This document shows, piece by piece, positions 11,594 to 24,791 of a stretch of DNA of 64,000 bases. Made by a program: the position numbers and the translations under genes. The number at the start of each line of letters is the position of its first letter. Position 1 is the first letter of the stretch. Source of the DNA: Cycas panzhihuaensis (lineage: Eukaryota; Cycadophyta). The stretch covers positions 190,099,741 to 190,163,740 of the forward strand of contig CM041465.1 of NCBI GenBank assembly GCA_023213395.1. The letters run 5' to 3'. The notes under the pieces were generated by a model, which saw only the letters and a program-made list of their open reading frames with translations, did no database searches and was not told the origin of the DNA.

Positions 11594-11720
11594 AGGTCTT
11601 CGTGCTTGCTCCTTTGGATGGACAGAGGTTTCAGCTATTTAGAGGTCTTCATGTTTGCTCCTTTGGATGGACAGAGGTTTAAGTTACTTGCAGGTCTTCG
11701 TGCCTACTCCTCTGCAGCCT
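11594..11720 (+). repeat. 49-bp tandem repeat in copia leader
   Basis: AGGTCTTC starts at 11594, 11643 and 11692, exactly 49 bp apart. The shared core CTCCTTTGGATGGACAGAGG is present in the first two units and the third is partial. Degenerate AGGTCTT copies precede it at about 11542 and 11566. Confidence 0.85.
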
Positions 11721-12516
11721 CTCCCACATCAGCCAGCCTACAACACCAAGCATGGGTAGACTGATTCTTTCAAGGGGGTGCTCGAACGAGCAACCTTGTG
11801 GCTTCATGATAAGTGAGGAGGCAACGTAAAGACTACTACGAGTGAGGAGGCAAGGGGAAGATTAAATCATTGGCACGAAGGGATCAATATGCGATCAATG
11901 GTATTTCTCACAACATGACTACAGTGAGACAGTGCGCATTTATAGGCACTCACATTATGGAAGATGCAATGCCCGACAGTAGGGTTTAACCAGATGGAGG
12001 ACATTACTCAGCGATCAAGCGGCTTAAATCATGCACTATCATCACACGCGAATATGGAGATTAAATAGACAACAAACCAATAGGTTAGTCTTCAATGGGT
12101 GATGCTTCACAGGTAGCAACAATTTTAAGATAGTAGTTGGGTGTTGAAAATACAATTAAGCATAAGTACTATAGTCACGAGTGAACCAATCATTCCATGA
12201 GAGGTACAAACTTATACAATTGAGATGTCTCCCTTCCACATAGTCTACAAACTTATCAACATAGAGCTGGTTACATTAGTTGAGATTCCTTGCTACAGGC
12301 AGGTGTATGACGTTCACATGGGTGAAAAATAGAGATGAACGGAGGAAATAAGATTCAAACTAACAGAGGCCCATAGAACAAACTCAAACATGGTTTGGTC
12401 AATTTTCAAATAGAATTTGAACGAAGTACAAACACGGTTCCATTTTTTCAACAAAACAAGACAATTCTTTTCAATACAAAAAAAAACTTTAGCAAAATGA
12501 GTATACACGAGAATTT

Positions 12517-12528
12517 GCTCTGATACCA
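12517..12528 (-). promoter_or_regulatory. Copia primer-binding site (tRNA-iMet)
   Basis: TGGTATCAGAGC on the minus strand, complementary to the 3' end of plant initiator tRNA-Met, directly 3' of the 5' LTR. Confidence 0.93.
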
Positions 12529-12963
12529 TGTGAGAAGGAGGCACATGCACAATGTAATCACAGAATCATAAATTATGCAAACACAGGTAACAAGATAATA
12601 CTGCACATATACACAGATTGATAGGTGGAAAACCCCTTTTGGGGAAGAAAAACCACCTCCTAAAGTTCTAGTTTTATTAAGAATTATTGTAAACAGAAAG
12701 ACAAATATGTAAACCACCTAACACCTAAACCAGCCTTTGGAAAGGCATCAAGACAACCCTCCTAGATTCATGGAACCCACTCCTTGAATCTAGGAGATGA
12801 ATTTATATAATGAAAGGTTTGTTGAAATGCAGTTCCGCATTTCAACCACCTTTCACATAAGTTAATTAATAAACATAAAGTTTAAACATTAGGATAACTT
12901 AAATATACATTTAGACATGTGACTTAAATATGAACTTTAAAAGATTACATTAACATTCTAACA
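12529..12963 (-). repeat. Copia 5' LTR
   Basis: 435 bp, same length as the partner LTR. It abuts the primer site on one side and the family A sequence on the other. Confidence 0.9.
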
Positions 12964-12968
12964 AAATT

Positions 12969-13300
12969 CATGGGGATAAATTCCCCTAAATCATTAGTTC
13001 TATTTGTAGAGGAAATAGAAAAAATGATTTATAAATGTCATGTTCATTTCATCATAATATTATTCCATATTCAATTAGAGGAGTCAAAGGAAGAGTTGCC
13101 ATAGACTAAAAACAAGAAATAAATCTACTCAATGATTACTAAGATGACTTTCAATAGTTACAAAAGATCCCATCACCTGGTTAAATCATGAAATACCTTA
13201 TTAAGTGGAAGGGATTATTATAATAGAAATTAATTTAAGGAGGAAAATAGTTTATCAGAGAATATCCATCATTACCAATGCTTTATATGTAAAGTATTTT
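12969..13300 (+). pseudogene. Family A post-protease tail with chromodomain-like end
   Basis: Resumes family A after the copia insertion. Near 13180-13230 a frame reads IMKYLIKWKGLLQ, the core of a retroelement chromodomain (YLIKWKG.P). It follows only about 200 bp after the protease, with no RT, RNase H or integrase between. The same colinear tail is at 43110-43450. A chromodomain would tether the integration complex to chromatin; without integrase its role is unclear. Confidence 0.5.
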
Positions 13301-13315
13301 TATTGGGAGAAGAGT

Positions 13316-13627
13316 TATTATGAATCTAATCCATAGTTAGTAGGTGATATACTAATTATTCTTATCCAAACTAGGGAAGAATTTCATTAATTAATAAATG
13401 GTGGTATCTTTTAGGAAGTCAATTTTGTTAAAAGGGGGATTTAAGATGACTATATAAATAGGTATTAATCCTTTATAATTTCTTGAGTTATTATAGATCT
13501 AAATTTGAGAGCTTAACTCTTTGAGGGACCTATCCCTATTTGGTTTTTCAAATTAGCTTTTAAGATATTGAATTATTTATTTCTACAATTGAAGAAGAAA
13601 ACCCTTGACATATGGTTATCTTTAAGG
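13316..13627 (+). repeat. Family A 3' LTR
   Basis: TATTATGAATC start (TGTTATGAATC in the 5' copy), preceded by a purine-rich GGGAGAAGAG tract. Colinear with 2810-3120 to about 13627. Confidence 0.6.
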
Positions 13628-13870
13628 AGGAGGATGTGTGGCCTCATGGCTTATTATGAAATTACTTTGATAAGGGTACCACATTCAATCTAGTAGGATG
13701 ATGGGAGCTTTCTAACATGATTCAATTCATACATGTGAGAGGTTTGATTCCATCACATGATATTGCATAAACCTAGCCTTCAATAGTACCACTATCCTTA
13801 ATTAAGCTTTCAATTGTCTCAAATATAGACATACAATACTCCTACAAGTGTAGAACTTGTTGTCATGCCA

Positions 13871-14340
13871 TGAGACCACCAAGAATGAGCAATAAAATGA
13901 TAATAAATTAATAATAAATAGGAGATAATGATGTTAGATAAATAAATAGAAATAAATGAGAAGCATTGAGGGAGATGCCAAGTACCAAAGTATCAAATAT
14001 GGAAATTAATGAATTGTCTAAAAGAATAAAATGATCATAGGTTTTGATTAACATGACTCCCATATTTATAACTAAAATAGTAGGCCATTTACGGAGTTGA
14101 CTTTGATACTTATTAAAATAATAAAGGCTCATTATATTATGTAACCTATTTCTCCCCTTTTCATTCTTGATCCATTAATAAAAGATGACTCTCTAGATGT
14201 CAATCTAGAAATCTATCTTCCCGAATGATTACTTTCCTCCTTCAAATTCTTTTAATGTAGTTTTCTAGTTTTTCTTGGGAATGTTAGGGGATCTTTCTTA
14301 GCCTTAGGGTGAACACTCATAAGGAATTACATATTGTTAG
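13871..14340 (-). repeat. Minus-strand LTR relic, copy 1
   Basis: Starts TGAGACCACC on the plus strand. In the duplicate at 44022 the same start abuts GCTCTGATACCA, the reverse complement of a tRNA-iMet primer site, which shows this is the 5' LTR end of a minus-strand element. A TATAAATA box lies on the minus strand at about 14063-14070. A third copy is at 28625-28990. The distal end is not resolved. Confidence 0.5.
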
Positions 14341-14539
14341 AAGTGGGAATCCCTAATTTTCTTACCATTCAAGAGTGTAAAATTGCTAATAATAAGTTAT
14401 TTATAGTAGTTTATAACATTTGGGTGTCAAAGAATTTTGATTCTTTTAATTAGCCTCTAGTCTCAAGTGGTATGGTTCTCTCCTCTGTTAATTGGTTAAA
14501 AGAATCTCTACTATATTCAAGTTTTGATCCTTATGTTCA

Positions 14540-15000
14540 TTCTACTATGGCTACTTTTCATTGCTAGAATTTTCTTTTTGGAATCCTTACTATTTATATA
14601 ACTATCGATGCATCCCTACATATAATTACTTGTAATTACTTGGAAAATTTCCTACCTATTGCCCACTAGGTTGTGGTAGGTGATTTTAATATGGTTAAAT
14701 CTATAGATGTTAACTTACAAAGAATTCATTCCTTTTTGTTTAGCCTAAATTTAATGGTTGGTAAACTTTTAATACTCATCTTGGACTATTTAAAGGGCTC
14801 TCATTAGCTTCTAATTTTTCTAAGTTTACATAGTCTAATTGTAGTGATGGTTCTTATTGACCGTTTAAAATGTACCCTTTTGAGGTAATTATTTAAGCTA
14901 ATTTACAAGTGTTTAGAGTAATATTCCCTTAATATAATGATCATTTTTACCTAACTCTTTGTTTCTTATATATTCTTCATATACAATTTTATCTATACTA
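14540..15000 (+). pseudogene. LINE endonuclease (APE-type) remnant, copy 1
   Basis: A frame reads VVVGDFNMVK near 14680, the GDFN motif of L1 endonucleases. An FT.SNCSDGS-like block follows near 14825 and YNDHFYLTL near 14935, matching the late SDH motif. The enzyme nicks target DNA for target-primed reverse transcription. Stops interrupt it and no RT follows; the sequence changes to a pyrimidine-rich tract after 15000. The duplicate is at 44660-45090. Confidence 0.6.
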
Positions 15001-15281
15001 CTCACCCATATTTAGTTCTCATCATACCCCTATTCTTCACTTCTTATTTTTCCCTTATCGGTCTTTCATTATTTAGTCCTTTTTATCCCCTTTCACCTCA
15101 CCAATCTATAATTCTTTACATCCAATTTTTACTTTCCACATATTATCCTTGTATGTTTATATCAATATATCCTAATCTTGATCTAAAGCAACATTACCCC
15201 TTATCCTCCAACATCTCCTCATAGGCCTCAATAACTAATATTTATTTCCTCTATATACTTCTTATTCATTGCCATGTACAC
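15000..15281 (+). other. Pyrimidine-rich tract
   Basis: Strongly C/T-biased plus strand full of CCTTAT-like words. Similar composition appears at 45090-45405 and 24792-25010, and in reverse orientation at 29440-30228 and 35245-35830. No ORF. Origin unknown. Confidence 0.5.
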
Positions 15282-16488
15282 TGATGTAAGAGCATCACTG
15301 TACATATATTTTTTTAGTTATTAGACTAAGGAGATTTTTGTTTGTAAAATAGTCCACATGATGGAGAAGTCTAAACATGATTTATATGAAGATTTTATAA
15401 GAAAATACAATGGGTGAACTTTAGTATTCATAAAATATAGGTGTGTAAGTGTACATGTTTCATATGTTACATTTTATAAGAAATAATTTACATAAGGTGT
15501 GATGGGAAGATTAATTGTTATAAGTTATGAATCCTTAAGGTGGTGGGTCATGAATACGTCATGGCTGTTTCTTAGAAGGGATGCATCAACATATCAAGAG
15601 TAATTTATAAGTGGGCCAGATGCTTACAATAAAAGAGAAAGTTTGGTATTTTTATGTAGGAATAAGTCATGATAAAAATAACACTATTAGACTAAGAGAC
15701 ACATGGCACCACCATAACAAATATGCATCTATTGGGTTTTTTCATAGGAATAAGTACTAGGAAGAGATCTTATGAGAAAATAAAGTGTAAATTAAATCTC
15801 AACATGATAGATGGATGATTCACAAAATTGTAGAGACACAATAAGAGTAATAGTTATATGGGAAGGAATTGACTAGCTAATTACTATGTAGATAAATCAT
15901 AATAAGTTCTTTGTGTGAAGCACATAAGTATTATTAATATATTATGTATGCATATCTAATACTAGTGGAATTTTTAAAATATGTATCTTTATATACCTAG
16001 CATAAATTAAAGAATTATGGGTGGAATATGGTAGATATTAATTCCATCATTAAAGACACTCTATGAAGGAGCCTCAACCAATAATCAAATCTATAGTAAA
16101 TATCTTAGACTTACAGTTAATGATTAATGGAATGAATGGATATAAAAACAAGGATATATGGGACTTAGGTTGAATTAGAAGGGATTTCTTTTATCTCCTT
16201 GGCATTTAAGGATGTTTTATATTCTTAGGTAATGATTTAATAGAGAATAGACAAGAGTAACACTTAGTGGAGTTGTATAATATAATCTGAGCTCTTCTAG
16301 GCATTCTCTTTATAATGTACAATTATAGTTGTTAATTAATAATTTCTTTTGAAATGTCTTAGTTATGGTGCTCTATATTATGAGTTAGTATTATACTTAT
16401 TTTTCATCAAACCCCTTTTATCTTTAGAAAGGTATTGAGTCATTTGGGAATCAATGCATTGTGAGGATTAGAAGAGAGCATTGTATTA
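15282..16488 (+). repeat. Gypsy 5' LTR (~1.2 kb)
   Basis: Starts TGATGTAAGAGC; colinear with 23489-24786 from the ATTAGAC...GATTTTTGTT block to the GAGGATT block near the end. Terminal CA reads TA. Unlike the 3' LTR, it lacks the CT/AT microsatellite near its start. Confidence 0.8.
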
Positions 16489-16490
16489 CT

Positions 16491-16502
16491 TTATATCAAA
16501 GT
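16491..16502 (+). promoter_or_regulatory. Decayed primer-binding site
   Basis: TTATATCAAAGT aligns with TGGTATCAGAGC at 8 of 12 positions, three of the four differences being transitions, two bases after the LTR. Confidence 0.5.
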
Positions 16503-16679
16503 AAACATTGCCAAAGAGTTAAAAGTGCTAAAATTTCAAGAAGCCTTGGTAAATTAGTTCCACCATTTCTAACTAAGTTTAAGTTTTAAATAAAACTTCA
16601 AAAAATGTTGAAAAGGAGTATAAGAGGAGTAGGGTTAATATTCTACAAAGATTTTAATTTTTTAAAGAAGAAAGAAGAG

Positions 16680-17660
16680 AAAGGCAAAGAGAGTGACAAG
16701 GGTTAGAAGATGACCTAGAATTAGAGCCAGAAGAGGCTAGAGATGAAGAATAAGAATAATAGAGTTGATATAAAGAAATTCATGGTTAAGTACTTAAGTA
16801 AGGAGAAGAGCTCAATAGAAATTAAGGGTCTAGAATTTGGAGGAAGATTGAAAGTGGAGGAGTTACTAGATTAGATCATTGCCATAAAGAAGTTCTTTGA
16901 TTAGGATAAGATGAAAGATAACATGTGTATGAAGCTTGCAACTAAGAAGTTGAAGGGATATATAACATTATCATTAGATCATTTTCAAAAGGATAGAGAG
17001 AGGAATGGCCAACCTAATGTTAAGAGGTGGAGAGATATAATTGCTAAGATAAAGAAGAAATTTCCATCCATGGATTATTTAGGATTTATTCAAAAATACT
17101 ATAGCCTAAGGTAGAGGGAGAAGAGTGCATTAGAGTATATGGAGGAGGTTTATGAGTTATTTATTAAAGCTAGACATAATAAGAATGAGGAGAAAAAGAT
17201 AACTAAATTTATGAATAACCTAAACTATATCATTCAAGATTAACTTAGTTTGCATAGGGTAAGGTATATTGATAGAGCCTATCAAATATCTATAATGGTT
17301 GAAGAGAATCTCGCCAAAAGGAAATTGATAGATAATAAAGAAAAAGCACTACAATAGAGAGTCTGCAAAGGTTATAGATTTATAACTCATAAAAGTAATC
17401 CTAAATTTGAGAGAGCATAAAATTTTAGGATATATTTACCACCTAAAGGAAGAGGAAGATATTTTTCTTAAAGAGAAAGAGGTCAAGATAACTATATTCA
17501 ACTAAGAGGTCATGGATTTGGGAGTAGAATTCCTACACCAAAGAGAACCTTCACATGTTATAGTTGTAGACAAGAAATTCATAAGGCATATGAATGCACC
17601 TTAATAAGTGAATACATAATAAGAAGTCTAGAGATTAGATTAAATACAATATAGGAAGGA
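16680..17660 (+). pseudogene. Gypsy gag with CCHC knuckle
   Basis: Reads a capsid-type domain: MKLATKKLKGYITLSLDHF and RERNGQPNVKRWRDIIAKIK from 16911 (67 codons open), continuing after a TAG with SALEYMEEVYELF and FMNNLNYI blocks to about 17300. An RGRGRY-type basic linker follows, then a well formed zinc knuckle CYSCRQEIHKAYEC (17556-17597, C-x2-C-x4-H-x4-C). It packages element RNA. In-frame TAG/TAA codons occur where Gln is expected. Confidence 0.85.
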
Positions 17661-17699
17661 GAAAGAATTGAAACTTTAATTCCTTCCACTTCTATATGT

Positions 17700-18110
17700 T
17701 TAAAAGAATACTTAGTCAATCAAATGCTATTAGAAGCAAGTTGGCTAGATAACATAAATAAGGCTAACAAAGATGAACTAAAATAAAGAAAATAAATCTT
17801 TAAGGCTTGATGCGAGATGGGGGTAAGTTCTATAAAGTAATTATTAACAAAGGAAGTTTGTAAAAACATTGTATCTTTAAATGTAATACAATAACTAAAG
17901 TTTTTATTTAAGGAGTATGAGATTCTTTAGAAAATGTCATGGTTTAAGTGAGGATATGAGATCATGGGTAAGATGAAATATTTTATAGTCTTTTAGATTT
18001 GAGATTATAAAAATGAAATGTGATTTGATGTAGTTCCCATTAATGTATGCTATGTGTTATTAGGAATGCCATGATAATTTTACTAGAGAACCATCAATGA
18101 TGGTAGAAGA
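17700..18110 (+). pseudogene. Gypsy aspartic protease
   Basis: The pattern NIVSLNVIQQLKF (normally NVVSLNMV..L) near 17860, then KMSWFKQGYEI (stop read as Gln), and DVVPINVCYVLLGMP near 18020-18070 match the chromovirus protease. The catalytic DxGS region upstream is degraded to KEVC. Confidence 0.72.
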
Positions 18111-18289
18111 AACTCCTACACCATATTTAAGGAATGAAAGAGGTTTGTATTAACACTAGTAAGAGGTGAAGAGAAGGAAATGGTAGAAATTTTAGGGAAG
18201 AAATTTATGAAGGGAGTCTAGATAAGTGATGCATTTCATGCACTTATATTGATAAAGGTTGAGGAAGGATCATGTGAATGCATGCCTAA

Positions 18290-19000
18290 ATAAGTAGAAA
18301 AACTCTTAGGCAATTACAAAGATATTATACTAGAGGAATTTGTAGCAAGTTTGCCGCCATTGATGGATGTTACTCATTACATTAAATTGATTCTTAGTTT
18401 AAAACTTCCTAATTAATCCTTATATAGATTATGTCCTCAAGAGCATGAGGAAGTTAATAAGTAGGTATAATAACTATTAGAGAAAGATTTCATAATGAAT
18501 AGCCTAAGCCTTTATTCTACACCTACACTTATCACCCCTAAAAATAATGGAACTTAGATAATATATATTTATTTAAGAGATACTATTATTGTTAAGTATC
18601 ACCTTCTTAGACTAAGAACAAATGATATACTAGATATGCTCATAGGAGAAAGACATTTTTTGAATATTGATGTTTAACGTGGTTATCATTAGATTTGTAT
18701 TCAAGAAGGAGATACATGGAACATTATATTTAAAATTAGAGATAGCTCATATGAATAGTTGGTTATGCCATTTGGGCTTACAAACCCACTAAGTATATTT
18801 TTGAGAATAATGAATATGGTATTGAAGTTATATCATAGGAGGTTTACAATTATTTATTTTATTGATATGCTGATATTTTAAAAATCCAAGGAAGAACACT
18901 TAAAACACTTATAAATGGTCTCCAATTTCCTATTGAGGTAGAAGTTATAAATGAACCTTAAGAATAGTGACCTTATGTCGATTTATCTAATATACTTTAG
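18290..19000 (+). pseudogene. Gypsy reverse transcriptase
   Basis: Motifs in order: THYIKLI and YRLCPQE near 18380-18450, LLEKDFI, TPTLITPKNNGT, a GYHQICI block near 18680, LVMPFGLTNP near 18760, and YFIDMLIF near 18860 at the catalytic position (normally YFDDILVY), where one Asp remains. EEHLKHL closes the domain. Frame runs well with Gln and Trp codons replaced by stops. Confidence 0.88.
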
Positions 19001-19640
19001 ATTTATTATCTTATATGAGGGACTATCAATAGATTTAGAAAAGATAAGAGTAATTATTAAATGGCTAGTTCTAATTAACATCACATGGTTAAGAGTTTCT
19101 ATGGAATGACAAATTTCTATTAAATTTTTCAATGGGATTAGAGATCTTATCATAGATTATACTAAGGGTAGTATCTTCTAGTGGATGAATGTGGGACAAA
19201 AGCACATTAAACTATTGGAAATAAGGGTTGTTAAAGTAGTAACAATGGTCTTACTTGATTTTAGTAAGGTTTTTGGAGTGGAGTGTGATGCTTGGAAGAT
19301 GAGCATTGATATTATGCTTAGTCATGAGGGTATACTAATTGTATTTTTCAATAAAAACTAAAAGAAGTGAAGAAGAGATATTCTACTTATGATTTAGAGT
19401 TTTATACTTTAGTATAAGCATTAAAATTTTAGAGGTATTATTTATTTCATAAAGAATTTACTCTTTATATTAATCAATAGGCTTTAAAATTTATTAATTT
19501 CAAAGTAATCTTAGTGCTAAGCATATGAAATAGGTTAAATATCTTTAGAATTATCCTTTTCTAATTAAATATAAGTCAAAAGAAATCTAACCTAGTAGAA
19601 GATATTCATAGTAGAATAGTTATGTTGTTTGCTATAACGT
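19000..19640 (+). pseudogene. Gypsy RNase H and connection domain
   Basis: VECDAW near 19275 (normally VECDAS), then decayed text, then a YDLEFYTLVQALKF-like block near 19390 (stops read as Gln) and YYLFHKEFTLYIN near 19440. This is the standard plant gypsy RNase H. Confidence 0.8.
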
Positions 19641-19904
19641 AAATTAAAGTCCTAGGTTTCGAAGATATTAGGGATACTATGCATAAGTCAAAGATTTTAT
19701 AAAGGTAATAGATTATTTAGAGAATCCATTAGCATTTAGAGGGAAAATATTTAATGTCTTCTTCTTGTAGGAGGGTTATTTATTCAAAGAGAAAAAGATA
19801 TGTATAATCGGTAACTCAATGAGAGAGAACACCATTCATGAAATACGTAGTGGAGGACTTAAATATTATTTTGATTAGGTTAAGACCTATGTACTAGTGA
19901 ATAA

Positions 19905-20875
<971 letters not shown>

Positions 20876-20888
20876 TGGTATCACAACC
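20876..20888 (+). promoter_or_regulatory. TRIM primer-binding site
   Basis: TGGTATCACAACC directly after the 5' LTR, differing from the tRNA-iMet complement TGGTATCAGAGCC at two positions. Confidence 0.7.
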
Positions 20889-21678
20889 ATGGTGAGAGCT
20901 TAGTTGCTAACTATATTATAAAAGATATTACGGAGATAGATTGAAGCCTATATGAGCCAGTTAATGAGCCAATTGAGCTAGTTATAGAGTTAATGATAGA
21001 GCCAATATGAGTCAGTATAAGAGCTAATCTTAAAGAGAGTTTTGATGAGTAAAAAATTAAGTAATCTAACAGCATGTGATTGAGATCTTAGTGCAAGATG
21101 ATGATAATTCAGAGCCATATATAGATGAAGATAAAGCCACACTAAGACTATTGTTATTCTTATATATAAGAGGTGAGATATTCATGCTACTCTTGTATAA
21201 TATATTGAGTTAATAAGTAGTGTTATTTTATTTACTAATGAACCACATATAAGAAACACATCATAGGAAACTAAGAATTATAATGATTAGTAACATATAT
21301 GTTTTACTAGATGGTTTTTATTTGATGTAGACATTAGGAATCATTTTTATTCATGAGATTGTTAAGATGATAAATTGATGGTGTCGATGATTATTATAAC
21401 TTTACAAGTAAAGATATAAAGTTGTTGAGGAGAAAATTTTATATAAATATGATAAGTCATAAATTATTATTGGTTATGTAGTTAATTAATGATTATTTTA
21501 TAAGTTTACAAGTAGTTGATCACAAATGATTACAAGATTTACTTCTAGAAAACAAGTATGATGTTGATATATTTATAAGTTATAGGTGATACAACATAAT
21601 TTATATCGATACAAGTTTACAAATTCCAGTATATAGGGAAAAGATGAAGATTTAAAGTTATTAAACATTAAGGTAGCG
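20889..21678 (+). other. TRIM internal region
   Basis: Contains GAGCCAGT/GAGCTAGT-like short repeats near 20950-21030 and a stretch (21150-21678) colinear with 40750-41338 of the larger relative. No credible ORF. Confidence 0.6.
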
Positions 21679-22240
21679 TGTTGGAATATTTGACTATTAG
21701 AATATATGATCATTCTCATATATATAATGTTTACTATAAGGTTATGATCTTATATAATCCCACACATAAAATCATTTATAAGTATAACATGCATACATAT
21801 TAATATACACATCCTATTAGATAATGAAAAGATTCAAAGATATTATAAGCTATTCATTAGGTGATATAATCTATAAATATTTATACACACCACTTGAAAC
21901 TTGAGAAAGGTTGGGAAAGAATTGACATGGAGATGTAATAATTTAAAGATTATTAAAGAGAAGCTCCTAACTCTAACCTTCCTCTATGTTTTTTCCCACA
22001 ATGAGTTTTTTATATATAAACTCATTATCTCTTGTGGTGATGTATATTGCATGCCTGATGATATGATATTATTTTATGTTTATGATATTACTTGATATAT
22101 TGATCTTGCATAATATAAATAATATATATATTATTCATATTCCTAATGATATAATTAAATTTTTATACTTAAATATTATGCTTCTACTATGCTTGGTGAG
22201 TTCATTCTAACATAATATAGGATAATTAAATATTCCAATA
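21679..22240 (+). repeat. TRIM 3' LTR
   Basis: TGTTGGAATA...TTCCAATA; colinear with the 5' LTR apart from the missing microsatellite. Confidence 0.85.
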
Positions 22241-23479
22241 AATAAAAGATACTTTTAGCTAGGAATGCAAAAGTAAGTTGTTAAGATTATGAACTAATAC
22301 AAAGTTTATCAATTAGCCAAAGGATAATAACATAATATAGGTTTGTATCAACCTTTACTAGTGCATATAAAACCTTTGGTTGATATTTCCATGGATTTTA
22401 TACTTAAATTTCCAACTTCATAATGGATAAATAATTCTGTTTTTATTATGGTAGATCACTTCTAAAAAATGATATACTCTTTATCTTGTAAGAGGATGGG
22501 TGACACAAGTAAGATTATAGGTTTGGTTTTTAAGGAGGTTATAAGACTTCATAGCTTACTAAAAATTATCACTTTTGATAGAGACACTAGATTTCTCAAC
22601 CACTTCTAGCAATGTTATAGAAGTTGAATACCAAATTATGGTTTAGTAGTTCTTATCACCCTTAAATGAATGGACAAACTAAGGTAATGAATAAATCCTT
22701 AGGAAGTTTATTGAGAAGCATATCTAAAGATAAATGCAAGTATTAGGTTAATATATTACTATAAGTTGAATGTGCTTAAAATAGTTCAATGAATATATCC
22801 ATAAGGAAATCACCATTATTCATAGTATATTCGAGGACACCTAAGACTATTGTAGATTTGATTTAATTATCCTCAAATTAATATACAAGTAAATAGGTGA
22901 AGAAATGCAAAAACAAGTGAATAAATGCTCAAGAAGATGCATGAAGAAATGCAACAACAATTAGAATTTACTTCTTAAATTAAACAAGAAGGACTAGGAA
23001 ATTTAAGATGGGATATCTTATAATGATTTATTTATAAAAGGAAAGGTTTCCAAGGGGGACTAATAATAAACTAAAATTTAAGAAAAAAGGGTAATGTAAG
23101 GTATTAAAGAAGATAAATACAAATGCCTAAAAAATTTAAGTTACCTAATGAGCTTGATATATCTCCTATCTTTAATATTATAGATTTATATATTTATGAT
23201 CTAGTTGATGAAGGTTTTGTAGAACATTTTAAAGATTAGAAGAAATAAATTCCAAAGAAAAGAAGATAAAAGATAGAGGCCATATTAAAAAAATAAGTGA
23301 CTAAGTTGAGATAGGGAAGGTATAATCAATACCTTATCAAGTGGTAATATTCACCATTAAAAGATAACACTTGGGTACTTGAAGCAAATGTGAGAAAGTT
23401 GAACAAAGCGATGTGGAAAGAATTTGAGAAGATAAATGAGTAGGGGATCATTTAATAAATGCATTTTCTTTTTATAACT

Positions 23480-23488
23480 AAGGGACGA
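23480..23488 (+). promoter_or_regulatory. Gypsy polypurine tract
   Basis: AAGGGACGA directly before TGATGTAG, the 3' LTR start. Confidence 0.6.
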
Positions 23489-24786
<1,298 letters not shown>

Positions 24787-24791
24787 TATAT

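Larger units (their letters stand above)
10144..12516 (-). other. Long copia leader
   Basis: 2.4 kb between primer site and gag start. It contains a 36-bp G-rich minisatellite (11108-11355) and a 49-bp repeat (11594-11720). The part 11400-12320 is visibly richer in G+C and CpG than its surroundings. No ORF there has family resemblance that I recognise. Confidence 0.6.
5484..12963 (-). mobile_element. Complete Ty1/copia retrotransposon, minus strand
   Basis: 7.48 kb. LTRs of equal length (435 bp) at 5484-5918 and 12529-12963, tRNA-iMet primer site at 12517-12528, polypurine tract at 5919-5930, and on the minus strand the copia order gag, protease, integrase, RT, RNase H. It sits inside family A. 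The flanks CAGTT (5479-5483) and AAATT (12964-12968) look like a decayed 5-bp target duplication; the equivalent uninterrupted site at about 43125 reads TAATT before CATGG. Coding frames carry stops and shifts, so it is non-autonomous now. It has an unusually long leader (10144-12516) with two minisatellites. Confidence 0.88.
2810..13627 (+). mobile_element. Family A: short non-autonomous gypsy-derived element (interrupted)
   Basis: Two LTR-like sequences in the same orientation (2810-~3120 and 13316-~13627) flank a gag gene, a protease domain and a short chromodomain-like tail. With the inserted copia element (5484-12963) removed, the element is about 3.3 kb. Sequence runs from the protease straight into the tail, so RT, RNase H and integrase are missing rather than hidden. 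A second locus (43020-~43780) shows the same protease-tail-LTR junction, so the short form appears to be an established lineage that would depend on enzymes from relatives. I could not define its target duplication. LTR 3' ends are approximate. Confidence 0.6.
13000..16080 (+). repeat. ~3-kb block, copy 1 (direct repeat of 43020-46075)
   Basis: From the family A tail through an inverted LTR relic, a LINE endonuclease remnant, a pyrimidine-rich tract and the first ~0.8 kb of a gypsy LTR, this sequence is colinear with 43020-46075 at a constant offset of roughly 30.1 kb. Shared order of unrelated components argues for segmental duplication rather than independent insertions. Confidence 0.7.

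Noticed and set aside
12314-12717. Minus-strand ORFs of 78 and 89 codons, and their counterpart at 5478-5672
   Set aside because: They lie in the copia LTRs and primer-site region; the same frame is present in both LTR copies simply because the LTRs are duplicates.
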